From the NCBI RefSeq assembly GCF_040869045.1, contig NC_090324.1, positions 190,276,028 to 190,340,027 of the forward strand: a stretch of 64,000 nucleotides of DNA. The letters run 5' to 3'. The number at the start of each line of letters is the position of its first letter. Positions within the stretch are counted from its first letter, which is position 1. Source of the stretch: Eurosta solidaginis. Its lineage: Eukaryota > Arthropoda > Insecta > Diptera > Tephritidae. The notes beneath the pieces are model-generated. The model saw nothing but the letters and a program-made list of their open reading frames with translations. It was not told the DNA's origin and did not search any database. Below are positions 41,984-53,340 of this stretch, piece by piece. The position numbers and the translations under genes were made by a program.

Positions 41984-44900
41984 TGTTACGTGGCTGACTG
42001 TTTGGGGTGGTGAGGAGCGGCGACAAGCAGGTATGCTTGCGGGCCCAGGCTAGCTCGTCGTCTTGGGCGGGGTATTGCACCACCGACCTCACCCGCAGCC
42101 ACATGAACAAAAAGGATTCATACCTGCATATGTATAGAAAGGGAAGAAAGAGCTGAAAATATAGAAATAAACGTGAGGGGCAAAGTTATAGAGGGGAAAG
42201 CGTAAGGGGTAGAAAAAGATGAAGGCCTGTCCCGTCAGGTGGAGTCTTCCCTCCCTCTGCAGTGCAACTTGCACCGCACCGTGGGCAATGTGCTGACTCC
42301 TATCTACTTACAGTGCCCCCAAACCTGACACTGGTCGGTCCTCTGTCACTCGGTCATTTTCCCTAACCACTAACCTTCACCTAACCTTTCCGCGCACAAG
42401 CGCAGCACCAACACCAAACTTAAAACTTTAGCCCTGCATTATGAAAAGATCTAAAATTTTTGATCCAAACATAATTCTTATAATTTATTTACAAAATTTT
42501 TGGTTTACAAATTACCAACAAACTCCCTGCTACTGGTTCAGTAATTCAAAAAAAAACCTTAAACTCCGAGTTTAATATAAAATACTTTGACAAGGATTTC
42601 CAAAAATTTACTCAAGGTAACAATAAAAAAATTGTTCAAACTTAATGCTAAATTTTATTACTAATGAATATTAAGAATTCATGAGAGTGCAAGAGGAAGT
42701 AGATACATTTCAAATCAAATTCAATACAAAATACCTATGACTAATAGAAAGAGTGTCTGAACTCACATAAAAAATTAAAATTTGTGGGGCCGCCCTAATG
42801 TAATATTATTAATAGGAGCTAATTCCAAATCCTAGAGATACGAATTCAAACAAAACAAAACAAGAGGGCGAACAAAAAAAAACAAGTACCCTAATCCCTG
42901 ACCTACCGCAACCGCTCAAGTAAACATAAGATCAAATATGTACAACGCAAAAGTAGGTCATCCAAGCAAAAGAATTTATGTGTTTATGGAAACAAAAGGT
43001 TTGTTTGTAAGTGCAAATGTAAGTTTGTGATGTTTTTCCTGCATGTACATGTGTTCGTTGCAATCTGTTTTTTCGGCGTACTCAGAATATAGTAACTAAC
43101 CGAAAAAAAATGAATGTAAAGAATCGAAAAAAATAAATGAATATAAATAAATGTCAGAAGAAAAGGAAAAGTGTGAGTGAAAAACTACTCAACAAAAATT
43201 TAAAAAGTAAAGTTAAATTACTTAACAAAAAATTACTTCGGAAAATTTTCAATTTAGAAACCAACAAAAAATAAAGCTCGAAGCTTTCTTCACACCTTTT
43301 TCCCACCAAAATCTACATCCAAAAAGGAACATACATATGGATAGATACATATAAAAAGGTATGCGCTAAATACAAAAGTGTCACTTGTTACAACGACAGA
43401 AAAGAAATTTTGAAATTAGATTTTGATGATTATTTCTCCTGCTGCCGTGGTGGTGTGTTTTGTTGTGAAATGGTGTTGTTGTTGGCCTCTGGAGGCTGAC
43501 CGAGCTGATAAGAATTTATTATGTTGAGCAGCGATGAAGATGGAGTTGTTGTGGTTGTAGTTGTCGAGGCGATATATCGCCGATACAATAAAAAATGTTA
43601 TTGTTGCTGCTGCCTGCGTCACAGGTGGTAATTGTAATTGCCAGCAGTAAAAAGGTGTCGTACTTATTGTTGGTGTTGCACCGCCGATGAAGAAAATACG
43701 TGACGTTGGGCTAGACTTTGTGTGCCGTCGGTGAAAAAAATATATGTGTAGTGTCGGTGAAAGCGAATGATAGTCTTTATGGTAGGTGTTGCACAGCCAA
43801 TATTCAAAGACGGAGTATTTGTTGTTGGGTGGGATGTCGCCAAGAAAAAAAATAAATACCGGTTGTGGTTAGTGTTGCGCCGCCAATATAGCAAAAATGG
43901 TGTAGTTGTTGTTGCGCGTTATGTCGCCAATATAAAAACGTTGTTGTAGAGCGGTACGTCGCCAATATAAAACCAATGCTATTGTGGTTGTTGCGGCCGT
44001 ATATTGCCAATAAAAAAGGTGCTGTAGTGGTTTTTGTTGTGGAGTGCGCTACCAATTTAAGATTTTTGTGTCGTGCCTGGCAGTTGTTTCCGGGCGGTAT
44101 ATAGCTAAAATTGCCGTGCCCAGTGGTGCTTTCCAGCAGTGCGTGCCCTGTTCGGATACGAAAAGAAGGTTATTCCTGTGAAATCGCTAGCGTTACAAAT
44201 TAGTGGGGATAATGATATTTGCTGTCTGCATGATTATCTGCTCACCGACATACATATGTCGGTATGCAGGCGTGCATACGTGCATGCAAGTTTGCTTTTG
44301 GCTTGCTTGGCAAATTGGCTATATAGAAGCCAACTTCCCAGTGGGCATGCCAAGTTGAAAAGAAAACAAATCCAAAGCCAAGGGAAACCATTAGACTTAC
44401 CTGGTTTTCAGCTGTTGCGATACACGTTGTAGTTTAGTTCATTTCTGCTGCAATGGTCAGGATCGGGTGCTAGGTGGAAAACCAGATTTATTTGGTTTTA
44501 ACTTTCGCGATACACTTTTCGCCGCGCACTACTCAAAAAAAAACTTTAGCTGGCCAAACGATTTAAAAAACAGGCTTTAACTCCGGTTTGAGGCGCGCAC
44601 TAAAAACTTGGTGTAATTAAAAAAATTTTTAAGTATTTCACACTTTGCACTTCCACGCACTGGCACTGATAAAATGATACTTTGGCCCGTTGGCTGATTT
44701 TCCCCCTTCTTATAGCCACCGCCGTGGTAAGAAACGTCCCAGAAACGGAAAATTTCTACCTATACAAGCTAAACCTTCTTTTCGGCTTTCCAGTATTTTT
44801 CATCCATACAAGCAGGCACTCATACATTCACACGCTTACCGCTCCACAAAACGAACACCTACACAGATACATTCGGTTCGTGCCTTGACCGCTCACACTG

Positions 44901-45236
44901 ATGCATTCACACGCTCATAGCCTTGCACAAACAAATACACATCCACTTACATAATACAGAACAAAACAAACACATAGGTGCATGACATTCATCAATGTTG
45001 CTAAGTTTTTAGCAGCATGGTGACATTTTACTTATTCTAACAGCATGATGCCAAGCGCAACATCTTATTTCCGCTGCAACATTGTGTCTACTGTAGGTAC
45101 AATGTTGAATGTTGTTGTTAGATTAGTGGCAACATTGCGGCTAAGGCACGAAATTGGACACAAACCACATAAACACATAGACACATATACACGCTGCCAC
45201 TCATTCAAGCCAGTATGGAGACAGGCTGTCGTTACA
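41984..45236 (-). repeat. 5' LTR of the Gypsy element (3.25 kb)
   Basis: Matches 29410-33221, lacking ~577 bp after 43074 and having small extra segments (for example about 20 bp near 42140). Same TGTTACG start and GTTACA end. Confidence 0.88.
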
Positions 45237-45240
45237 CCAA

Positions 45241-46027
45241 AGCTGTAAGACAGATGGGCTCCAATAGCGAGGTAGCAACTACCTCGAAAGCTGCGAGTCA
45301 GAGGGAAGTTCCAATTAAGGAATTGGGAGATAAGCCAAAGGAAGATAACGCTAAGACTCCGCCTCTCTCGGAGGCGCTAAAAGGAGTTAACGCTAAGACT
45401 CCGGCTTTCTAGGGGCTGCCAAAGGGAGATATTTCTAAGACTCCTGCTTTTCCCGAGAAGATGAGTGATGTGGCAAAGCAGTCACTGACTGTGGCGCTGG
45501 TTGATCGTAGCAGTCCTTTCGGATAAATGACTACTGAAAGGTGGAGATCTGTGGAAAGGGAGCTTATTAGCTTAATGCTTAAGATGATGCGGGAACAGCC
45601 AAGTAAGCCCCTTCCAACCTTTGATTCGGGGGGATGGTATAATGGTGTGAAGATGATAGCGTGCGACAACATCGCGAGCTTGCGGTGGCTGGAGGAAGTG
45701 GTTCAAAACCTCCAAAGGCAAGGCACGAACGCGCGGTTTGAGGTGGTGGATAAAGCGCAAATCCCCACGGTACCAAAAGTCACGGTATGGATACCATGCA
45801 TGATGAAGTCGGAGGATACACTGCGACTTCTGCAGAATCAGAATCCGAACATACCGACACAGGATTGGAAGGTACTTACTGTAATTTCGGCCTACCGAGG
45901 ATGGTCATTTCTACATCTTCCAAATAAACAAGCAGGCGGAGGATATTTTGTACACGCAGCTTGGCAAAATTTCCTTTGGCACTGGCAAAATTTACATGCG
46001 ACTCAGGAAAAGAAGTCCCGAGAATAA
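45241..46027 (+). pseudogene. LOA ORF1, C-terminal part
   Basis: Continues the ORF1 frame from 29409 across the Gypsy (KAVRQMGSNSEVA). A degenerate repeat, NAKTPPLSEALKG / NAKTPAF.GLPKG / ISKTPAFPEK, follows with one stop (45410) and a stop/shift near 45524. Then comes the conserved block ERELISLMLKMM, SGGWYNGVKMIACDNIASL, VVQNLQRQGTNARFE and VTVWIPCMM, IPTQDWKVL, a DUF4780-like nucleic-acid-binding domain shared with 19475-19900. The frame ends at 46025-46027. Confidence 0.72.
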
Positions 46028-46290
46028 AACCCCTAACACGCTAGAGGTGGGCGAAGTCGAAAAGGACCTCAAAAGCCTAAGGGAAAAAAGACAGGTGGAG
46101 GTCCCCGACGTCACCACGAACGTGCTAGAAGAGGACCAACCGGTAAATGGTGCTGTGACTTGCACAGAGGAACACCCAACACAACAGTTACGAGAGGCTG
46201 AAGGGAGCCGCGAATTCTCTAAACCAAAAGGGCAAGGGGGGACGACGACGTCAAGACGAAGGTGCTGGAGGGGGACAAACAGCTCAATGG

Positions 46291-47370
46291 TGCTGCGAGT
46301 CCTACAGATAAACCTCCAACACAGTAAAGTGGCATCGAGCGAACTCCTCCTAACACTTGAGGAGGGTTCGTTTGACGTGGCGCTGATCCAGGAGCCGTTG
46401 CTCTCATCGTGAGGAAAGGTTTCTGGAATTAGCGCGCGCGGGTTTGGCGTTTACTACGCGAAGGATGGGTGCGACCTGTAGTAACGGTAAGGAAACAGCT
46501 GCATTCATATACGCTGCCTAATTACACCACTGAGGATCTCGCAGCGGTGGCCGTTGAGCAAAAGAATAAGCAGGCATTTATCCTGGCGTCCTGCTACATG
46601 GCCCATGCTGCGGAGGTTCCACCGATGGAGTGCAAAAGGCTAGTTCAGGAAGAAGGGCGCAAAGGGCGGTTGGTCATAGGCGCAGATGCAAATGCGCACC
46701 ACAATGCATGTGGAGGAGCAGATACGAACGAGAGAGGTATATCTCTGTTTTGTTATATCCTACAAACCAATTTGCAGATAGCCAACATGGGAAATGTCCC
46801 TACATACATTGGTCCAATATCCAGCAATGTTCTGGATATTACATTGAGCTCCGAGCGTCATATATCAAGGTATGATTTGATGGTTCTTGATAGACCATCC
46901 TTCTCCGACCATGCTTATATAAGCTTCAGCATCCCCCTAAAGAAGTTAGAGAAGGGAGGTACCTTTAGAAACCCTAGGTCAACGAACTGGACTAAATTCC
47001 ATAAACATGTAGAAACAAAACTGGGACAACCCAAAGAGGTTGCTAATGTAGAGGAACTGGAGGAGTCGAATGAATTCCTAACAAGGACGCTTATGACAGC
47101 GTATAACAGGGCTTGCCCTCTAATAAGATTCAGAGGAAAAGCAAAGCCGCCATGGTGGAACAATGAGCTTAGTCTTGTAAGAAGACAGGTAAAAGAAATG
47201 TTTAAGCTCGCAAAGACCGCGGAAAGCGAAGCGTGTCGGGACGAGTACAGGGACCTACTGAGGATCTACAAGCGTGAAATTAACAGACCGAAGAGAAACT
47301 CATGGAAAAGTTTCTGTACGGACATAGAGTGCTCCAGCGAAACAGCACTGTTGAAAAAGTCCTAGCAAAA
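46291..47370 (+). pseudogene. LOA ORF2: APE endonuclease and linker
   Basis: LRVLQINLQHSKVASSELL (Asn), FDVALIQEP (Glu), a stop after LLSS (46410), then after a shift ILASCYMAH, LVIGADANAHHNACGG (Asp/Asn), NVLDITLSS and FSDHAYISF (Asp-His): all APE blocks are present. The linker WWNNELSLVRRQVKEMFK leads to RT and stops at 47365, with the RT frame overlapping from 47302. Confidence 0.82.
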
Positions 47371-48992
47371 GGAAACATAGTCCAGGGACTAATAAAGAAA
47401 GAGAACGGGGAATGGTCACGTAATAGTGAGGAATCCCTTGAGGTGCTTCTCGATACACATTTCCCATCGGGAGACGGTTTAGAAAAGCCAGCAGACATCA
47501 CTCACACTTCGATCACGGAGCTAGTAGTGCCGGGCTTGGTGACCGATACCAAGATCGAGTGGGCAGTGAAGACGTTTTCTAAGTTTAATTCGCCGGGCCC
47601 AGATGGTATATTCCCGGCCATGCTACAAGTCTCAAGTAGGGCGGTGGTGGAATGGCTTAAAATAATATTCGATGGGTGCATAAGACTGAATCATGTACAG
47701 CACTCTTGGAGAACTGCTCGTGTAGCTTTTCTACCAAAGGCGGGGAAGATCGGTCACGGGTATCCCAAAGACTATAGACACATTAGCTTAAAATCATTTC
47801 TGCTCAAAACCTTTGAGAGGTTGATAGATGTGTACATAAAGTTCAACGTGGATAAAAAGCTGCTCTCCACAACACAGCATGCGTACACCAAAGGCAAGTC
47901 GGTAGACACCGCATTGCATAGGGTGGTAATAAGCATAGAGAAATCCCTAGAATATAAGGAGTATGCTCTAGGAGTCTTCTTGGACATTGCCGGGGCTTCC
48001 AATAATGTTGCAAAATGGGCGATTATGGATGGTCTTAATTACATTAAAGTACATCCTGCCTTAATCAGATGGATCGGCCGCATGTTAAATTGCAGAAAGA
48101 TTACATCACAATGGGGATTGTACGAGGCCACGAAATCAGTGGACAGGGGCACGCCGCAGGGAGGGGTGCTATCACCTCTGCTGTGGACGCTGGCCATGAA
48201 CCAACTGCTCAGGAAATTCGATGAGGGACCCCTAAAATTTACGGCTTACGCAGATGCAGTTGCAATTGTCATAAGTGGAAAGTGCCTTCCAACGATTAGT
48301 TCTTTGATGGATCGGGCGCTTCGGGATATTCATACCTGGGCATCTAATGTCGGGTTGAAAGTCAATGAGGAGAAGACGGATATGGTCTTGTTTACAAAGA
48401 GGTACAAGGTCCCAAATTGGACCAGGCCTAAGTTAGGAGGGGTGACCTTACAGGAGAAATCTTGCACAAAATACCTAGGAATCATCCTAGACAGTAAGCT
48501 GTCATGGAAGCTCAACGTGGAGGAGAGGGTCAAGAAGGCCTCAACGGCACTCTATGCATGTAAAAGAACGCTGGGGTGTACGTGGGGCCTATCGCCCTCT
48601 CTTTCTCTTTGGGTTTTTACAGCGATTGTAAGCCCTATTCTATACTATGGAGTTCTTGTTTGGTGGAAAGCCACACAAAAACAACATACCTCAAAAAATT
48701 AGAGGGGGTATGCAGACTATCGATGCTTAGCATTACGGGAGCCCTGAAAACAACCACGACGGCTGCACTGTATGCCATTCTGCACATACCACCTGTAGAC
48801 CTGGTAGCAAAGAACAAAGCGTTAACGACCGCAACCAGGCTCGGTGCTTCGGGGCAGCTTGAGCGACGACCATATTGCCATAGTAGTATAGCGTCATCAA
48901 TCACCATACGAACAGACTACATGATTCCCTATCTGCGCTTCGAGGGAGATCTTAAGGCCACAATAGAGGTGGGCGCAATGGTGCGGAAATAG
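47302..48992 (+). pseudogene. LOA ORF2: reverse transcriptase
   Basis: 466 open codons to 48702, then a shift and continuation to 48992. Motifs: FNSPGPDGIFPAML, TARVAFLPKAGK, QHAYTKGKSVDTALH, LGVFLDIAGASNNV (catalytic Asp), GTPQGGVLSPLLW, FTAYADAVAIVIS, VKVNEEKT-like thumb and YLGIILDSKLSW. The catalytic pair is YADA instead of YADD, so the second metal-binding Asp is lost. The region after the shift (TYLKKLEGVCRLSMLSITGAL) is the usual connection to RNase H. Confidence 0.85.
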
Positions 48993-49009
48993 CGGACGAG
49001 GCGATACAT

Positions 49010-49503
49010 GTGTACACCGATGGTTCCAAAGTAGTGGAAGGAGTAGGGTCTGTGGTATACTGCGCTGATCCGGAAATAAGCAGAGCCTACAGGCTGCCGG
49101 ATTACTGTAGCGTTTTGCAAGCAGAAATATTTGCCGTAACCAAATCAGTAGAAACCCCGGAAGAGAATAGCTTAAGCTACAACCGTGTTAACTTTTATAT
49201 TGACAGTCAAATCTCATGCGTCTATCTAAATGCGTGTTAGGGTGTAAGCAGTCTCTGGAGAGAATCGGGACAGGGAGAAGCATACATCTATATTGGGTCC
49301 CAGGGCATATGGGAATAGATGGGAATGAAAAAGCGGACGAACTAGCTAAAAAGGGCGCATCCCTTGAAGCTTGTTCCGTAGAAGTCCCAATTAGGTTGGG
49401 CGAGATTAAGCGAAGGCGAGAGGTGCACATGATCGACCAAGCGGGAAAGGGCTGTAAAATGTCAAAGATTATGTGTAGGTCTAACAACCTTAGACTAACA
49501 TAG
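49010..49503 (+). pseudogene. LOA ORF2: RNase H
   Basis: VYTDGSKVVEGVG (Asp), SVLQAEIFAVTKS (Glu), VNFYIDSQISC (Asp), a stop near 49240, then in another frame HLYWVPGHMGIDGNEKADELAKKG (His and Asp). All RNase H catalytic residues are present. It would remove the RNA template. Two frame breaks (near 48990 and 49235) separate it from the RT and split it. Confidence 0.82.
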
Positions 49504-49812
49504 TTGCTCCTATCATTAAAAAGAGAGGACTGTAGACTCATGACGGGTATTCTGACTGGGCACTGCCTTCTGGCGTCACATGCCTTTAAAGTAGGCTTGG
49601 TCAGTGATATCAGATGTAGGAAGTGCGGGTTGGAGGAGGAAACGATCGAGCACGTTCTGTGCTCGTGCTCTGCACTTGCCTGGCTAAGACTCCAGCTATT
49701 AGGAGTGATACATTTGTCAGATCTAAAAGCAGCAAGTGGCTTAAGTCCTAGAAAGCTTCTAGTATTTGCCAAGAGGACAGAGTTATTTTATAACATAGGT
49801 CCTGGTTTTTGA
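49504..49812 (+). pseudogene. LOA ORF2: C-terminal CCHC tail
   Basis: LLSLKREDCRLMTGILTGH, then CRKCGLEEETIEHVLCSC, the CCHC cluster that follows RNase H in R1/LOA elements, ending at TGA 49810. A TAG just upstream (49501) separates it from RNase H. Confidence 0.8.
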
Positions 49813-49889
49813 TAGGGTTTTTCAGTTTGGTCGTTCTGGTAACACTACGGACTCAATCAGTCTATGTGAGGTCCTCATGGACCGGCCAG

Positions 49890-50275
49890 TTCAACCTACC
49901 TACCTATGGCCATTCAAAGTGTTATTAAGGCCAATTGACCTTATGGCCGTTAACCTTAAGTCACCACACCATCACATTAATGCATTTTCATCGAGCCTTG
50001 ATACGTGTGCAAAGTTTCAATCAAATTTATGGCCATTCAAAGTGGTAATAAGGCCAATTGACCTTATGGCCCTTGACCTCATGTCACCACACCATCACAT
50101 TAATGCATTGTCATCGAGCCTTGATACGTGTGCAAAGTTTTAATCAAACGTATGGCCATTCAAAGTGGTAATAAGGCCAATTGACCTTATGGCCGTTGAC
50201 CTTATGTCACCACACCACCACACTAATGCATTGTCATCGGTCCTTGATACGTATGCAAAGTTTCAAATTAATTAG
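49890..50275 (+). repeat. 123-bp satellite block 2, LOA 3' UTR
   Basis: Just over three units. The GTGCAAAG register recurs at 50007, 50130 and 50253, exactly 123 bp apart. Units are more regular than in block 1. It begins about 80 bp after the end of the LOA ORF2. Confidence 0.92.
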
Positions 50276-50330
50276 ACTTCTAGAAACCGGTGAAAATTAA
50301 GCTCAAAAATTCCGTTACATACAGGCCAAG

Positions 50331-50937
50331 CTAATAAAGGCGTGATAAAAAGAGCGCAAGCTGAGCAATCAGTAATTAGTTTGATTTAAGCAAGATATTG
50401 GTTGTGAAGTATCAGTGTTATTGTGAATTACTTTAATAAAGGTCATCTTGCATTATTGAATATTGTAGTTATTTATTCAACAGTTTAGCGATACGAACTT
50501 CAGTAGACGATTTGGAATAAGAATTGCACTAAATTCGTTACAGTATTATAAATATATTTGCAATAAAATATATTTTCAATACTTTATTTTACAATATTAC
50601 TCGAAGAATATACACGCGTAGGCCCATAACCTGCCATAAATACAAGTAAAAGAAAAGACGTCTTACTGCTTTGAGAATTTGCGATCGAGAGAGCTTTTAT
50701 TCAAAGTGTATAAAAAGTATAAATGTCAAATGACAAGTAAGAAATAAAGAGTGACATACACTGAAAGCTCTAATACTTCATAAATCAATTACATCTACAA
50801 CAGTGTTGAATATGAACTGTACATTTCTCAAAATCTCTCGAAATTATGATAATAATTGGAAAATATTAATGACATTGGAGATCAACTCGAAAACTTTTTT
50901 GTGTATTTTTAAGCTCGTTCGATCTAAGTGGGTTGAG
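50331..50937. other. LTR-like end and unassigned sequence
   Basis: 50380-50545 resembles the R/U5 end of an LTR (TTTAATAAAGGTCATC, TTATTTATTCAACAG, ending ATTCGTTACAG). No partner is present. 50546-50937 is AT-rich with no recognisable gene. Confidence 0.3.
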
Positions 50938-50954
50938 TGCAAATAAAACGAGTT

Positions 50955-51010
50955 ATTTCACCTTACGGCCCAACGTTTCGCCAACTTTCCTTGGCATCTT
51001 CAGGGGCGGA
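50955..51010 (-). ncRNA. Hammerhead-ribozyme-like motif, Penelope A
   Basis: Minus-strand CTGAAGA (51003-50997), a 5-bp stem GCCAA/TTGGC with loop GGAAAG, GAAA (50979-50976), a 3-bp stem III ACG/CGT closing TTGGGC, and cleavage-site A at 50964. This is the CUGANGA...GAAA...UH core. One extra base sits before stem II, and stem I is short (CGCC with GGTG plus a mismatch). Penelope-like elements are known to carry hammerheads in their terminal repeats. Confidence 0.6.
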
Positions 51011-51381
51011 TCTATATTTTTAACAATAAAACATACCAAACAACAGTTAATGATTTAAAATAATCCCTAGAAGAACATAGTTTCATACACCAATAAATTG
51101 AAAACATTCACTTACATTGGTATTTAAACATTGAAGCTAAAATACGAATTTAGACATTGATTGTTGTCATTAAACTAAACAACTGATTTTTACAATTAAA
51201 AACGATACCATCTAATGTGGTACACTTGTCATACTAAAACTAACTAAATAATATTAAAGCTCATAAGCATAATAGGTAGCTAGCCGCCGTCTGTGTCCTC
51301 TTTCTTGTTCATAGTTTTATCTCTGTTTTGCAAAATCCATAAGCTCTCTAATGTGTATCATGGTTTTTCTTTGGCTTCCTT

Positions 51382-52258
51382 TTATTGTGTATTGGTTGTT
51401 GTTGGTGATTGATTTGGGTTCTGTTGCATTTCATGTAATTTGTATTGTATTAGGTCCGATATGAGGTGGTTTGGGTAATTATTTCTTTTCAGCGTCATTC
51501 TTTTTTTCTGTATATTAGCGTCATGAAATTCGCTATGGCTTATTGTCAAAGCTTTGTTTATAAAATTTTTGGCAGTATTAATTTTGTATTTTCGTGGTTG
51601 CGCTGATAGGAAATTTATTAGGCGCCCAGAAGCTGATGGTTTGGCGTACCAATCAAATATGAGGCCTTTATTAACTTTATGTATGTGTGCATCTAGGAAA
51701 GGAATGCTGTTGTTTTCTTCCATTTCCATAGTGAATTGAAGTCTGCCGTGGTATTGGTTTAGTGTGTTTAGTATTGAAGTTGCGTCGTTTCTTTTGATAA
51801 TGGCAAGTATATCGTCCAAATACTTCACCAAGAATTTAATGCTCTTGTGATGTTTGCTGAGCTCCGAGTATGTATTAGTTAGAAGATCGTCCATTATAAT
51901 GTCTGCGATCGTGGGGGAAATAATTATTATCTTTTAAGCAAAATTCTAAAATATTTTGAAATTTGCTCTAAGGTATGCTTGTGTGATGCTGGATTTTATC
52001 CCATTTTTTCATTATAATCTTAATGGCAAGGGCAGTCGGTATGTTTGTAAAAAGTGAGACAACATCAAAAGATACTAATACATCTTTTAATTTTACAAAA
52101 TTTTTTAAAAGTTGGATAGTGATTGGTGAATGAAGTTGAATATCAACTCCAGAACTATGTGGTTTAAGAATAATTAAAAAATGATGTTGGATATCACTTC
52201 CGGAATAAGATATATATATCGCTGGAGAAATTTTTGTCCAGGTTTGTTGGGCAAACAA
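51382..52258 (-). pseudogene. Penelope reverse transcriptase A
   Basis: The upstream part reads LVSFDVVSLFTNIP (catalytic Asp region) and NIIMKKW-like sequence, followed by a break near 51960. The downstream frame (170 codons) reads KFLVKYLDDILAIIKR (catalytic pair intact), SIPFLDAHIHK, FDWYAKPSASGRLINFLS, YKINTAKNFINKAL and YPNHLISDLI: a clear Penelope signature. The GIY-YIG domain is missing. Confidence 0.88.
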
Positions 52259-52324
52259 AATCCAGCTGTTGTTGTATCTACAAATTATCTAGATAATAAA
52301 AAACCAATGTTGCCGCACAAAAAA

Positions 52325-52462
52325 GCATACCCCAAAGGCGGCCTTAAACTGTGATTGAAAAATTGCTCAGTAGTTTAACTGAAGCTTAAATTTGACTAGA
52401 GTTTAAGCAAACTTAGTTTAAGCTTAGCTTAAGCAACTACTGAAACACCGGGCCTAAGATTT
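52325..52462. repeat. Small foldback (MITE-like)
   Basis: CAGTAGTTTAACTGAAGCTT (from 52368) pairs with a complementary run ending CAACTACTG at 52442. Flanking GGCCTTAAAC and ACCGGGCCTAAG look like Harbinger-type ends, but no target duplication was found. Confidence 0.35.
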
Positions 52463-52474
52463 ATTAAGATCGTA

Positions 52475-53340
52475 ATGCTGTTTGTATTAGGTCCGCTTAC
52501 ACACAACAAAAATGTCTGCTTCACCTCCTCATGTTTTCCCACGATGTGGACGAAAGCAATTATACTTCCTATTGCAAAAAAGCTATTGGTACGAGTGCAG
52601 GTGATTATAGGCCTATCAGCATACTGCCTACATTCTCGAGGGTATGTGAAAATTTAATGGCAGCACAAATTTCTAACTTTATCCAGCAAAATAAATTACT
52701 CAGTCCATTGCAATCTGCCTTCAGACCAAAGCACATCTGCTCTACAGCAACGGTTAAAGTAGTGGATGGTATAAGTATTACTTTTGATGCAGGCGACCTA
52801 ACATTTCTTTGTTTACTGGATTTATCCAAAGCATTTGATTCATAAGCTGCTACAAATGTATGAAGCTGAAGTATTTCTTGCGATTTGATGATAGCTCAGT
52901 CAAGCTTATTGTCAGCTATCTTAAAGATAGGACGCAGAAAGTTAAGTCAGGAAATTGTTTGTCTCAGTCTAAACCTGTGTATTCTGGCGTACCACAAAGG
53001 TAGGTCCTTGGTCCACTTCTTTTTAGTCTCTTTGTGAATTATATTTTTGATGTGTGCCAGTATGTCAATATTAATGCATATGCCGATGACATGCAATTGT
53101 ATCGTCGTATTGGTCTTGTTGAAGATTTATGTTTCAAAATTATTAACGACGACAATCTCTGTTTGGGCTAGTGAAAATTCGTTGAGTTTGAATGCATCTA
53201 AGTCTTATATTTTGCCTATATGTCATAGTGTAGTATATAAAATTGACATTCCTGCGTTGTATATTGGAACTAGTCCACTTAAATTTAATTAAAGTTGACA
53301 GAGTAAAAAGTCTAGCTTTTATTGTGAACTGTATTTGTAC
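52475..53340 (+). pseudogene. Non-LTR reverse transcriptase, N-terminal and catalytic part
   Basis: Across several frames: CFPTMWTKAIILPIAKK, SAGDYRPISILPTFSR, LLSPLQSAFRPKHICSTAT, FLCLLDLSKAFDS (catalytic Asp) with a stop at 52843, then VYSGVPQR*VLGPLLFS-like sequence, NINAYADDMQLY around 53070 (YADD intact in that frame), and VDRVKSLAFIVNC. Stops and frame changes are frequent. Confidence 0.75.

Larger units (their letters stand above)
29410..45236 (-). mobile_element. Gypsy-superfamily LTR retrotransposon with giant LTRs
   Basis: 15.8 kb, flanked by CCAA (29406-29409 and 45237-45240). LTRs lie at 29410-33221 and 41984-45236, beginning TGTTACG and ending GTTACA. Genes on the minus strand, in the order gag, protease, RT, RNase H, integrase, show a Gypsy element whose 5' LTR is the right one. 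An RTE element is nested in gag. No envelope gene is recognised in the 0.7 kb between integrase and the 3' LTR. Stops in gag, a shifted protease and breaks around integrase make it defective. LTRs differ by scattered substitutions and large indels, so it is older than the BEL/Pao insertion. Confidence 0.88.
28546..50330 (+). mobile_element. LOA-clade non-LTR retrotransposon, split by a Gypsy element
   Basis: Plus strand: 5' UTR from about 28546, ORF1 from 28907, a Gypsy insertion at 29410-45236, the rest of ORF1, APE endonuclease, RT, RNase H, a CCHC tail ending at 49812, and a 3' UTR made largely of 123-bp satellite units. Presence of RNase H and a DUF4780-like ORF1 points to the LOA group. 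Removing the Gypsy and one CCAA restores the ORF1 frame exactly. A fragment of the same kind lies directly upstream (27568-28545), in the same orientation, so the two are head to tail. Confidence 0.85.
50938..52300 (-). mobile_element. Penelope-like element A, truncated
   Basis: Minus strand: RT fragments (52258-51382), a junction near 51360 where the GIY-YIG endonuclease should be, the usual KKEDTDGG 3' coding end (about 51300), and a 3' terminal region with a hammerhead-like motif. It resembles the inverted pair at 53568-57288 in terminal sequence (GTGCAAATAAAAC at the edge) but is a distinct subfamily. Confidence 0.8.
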
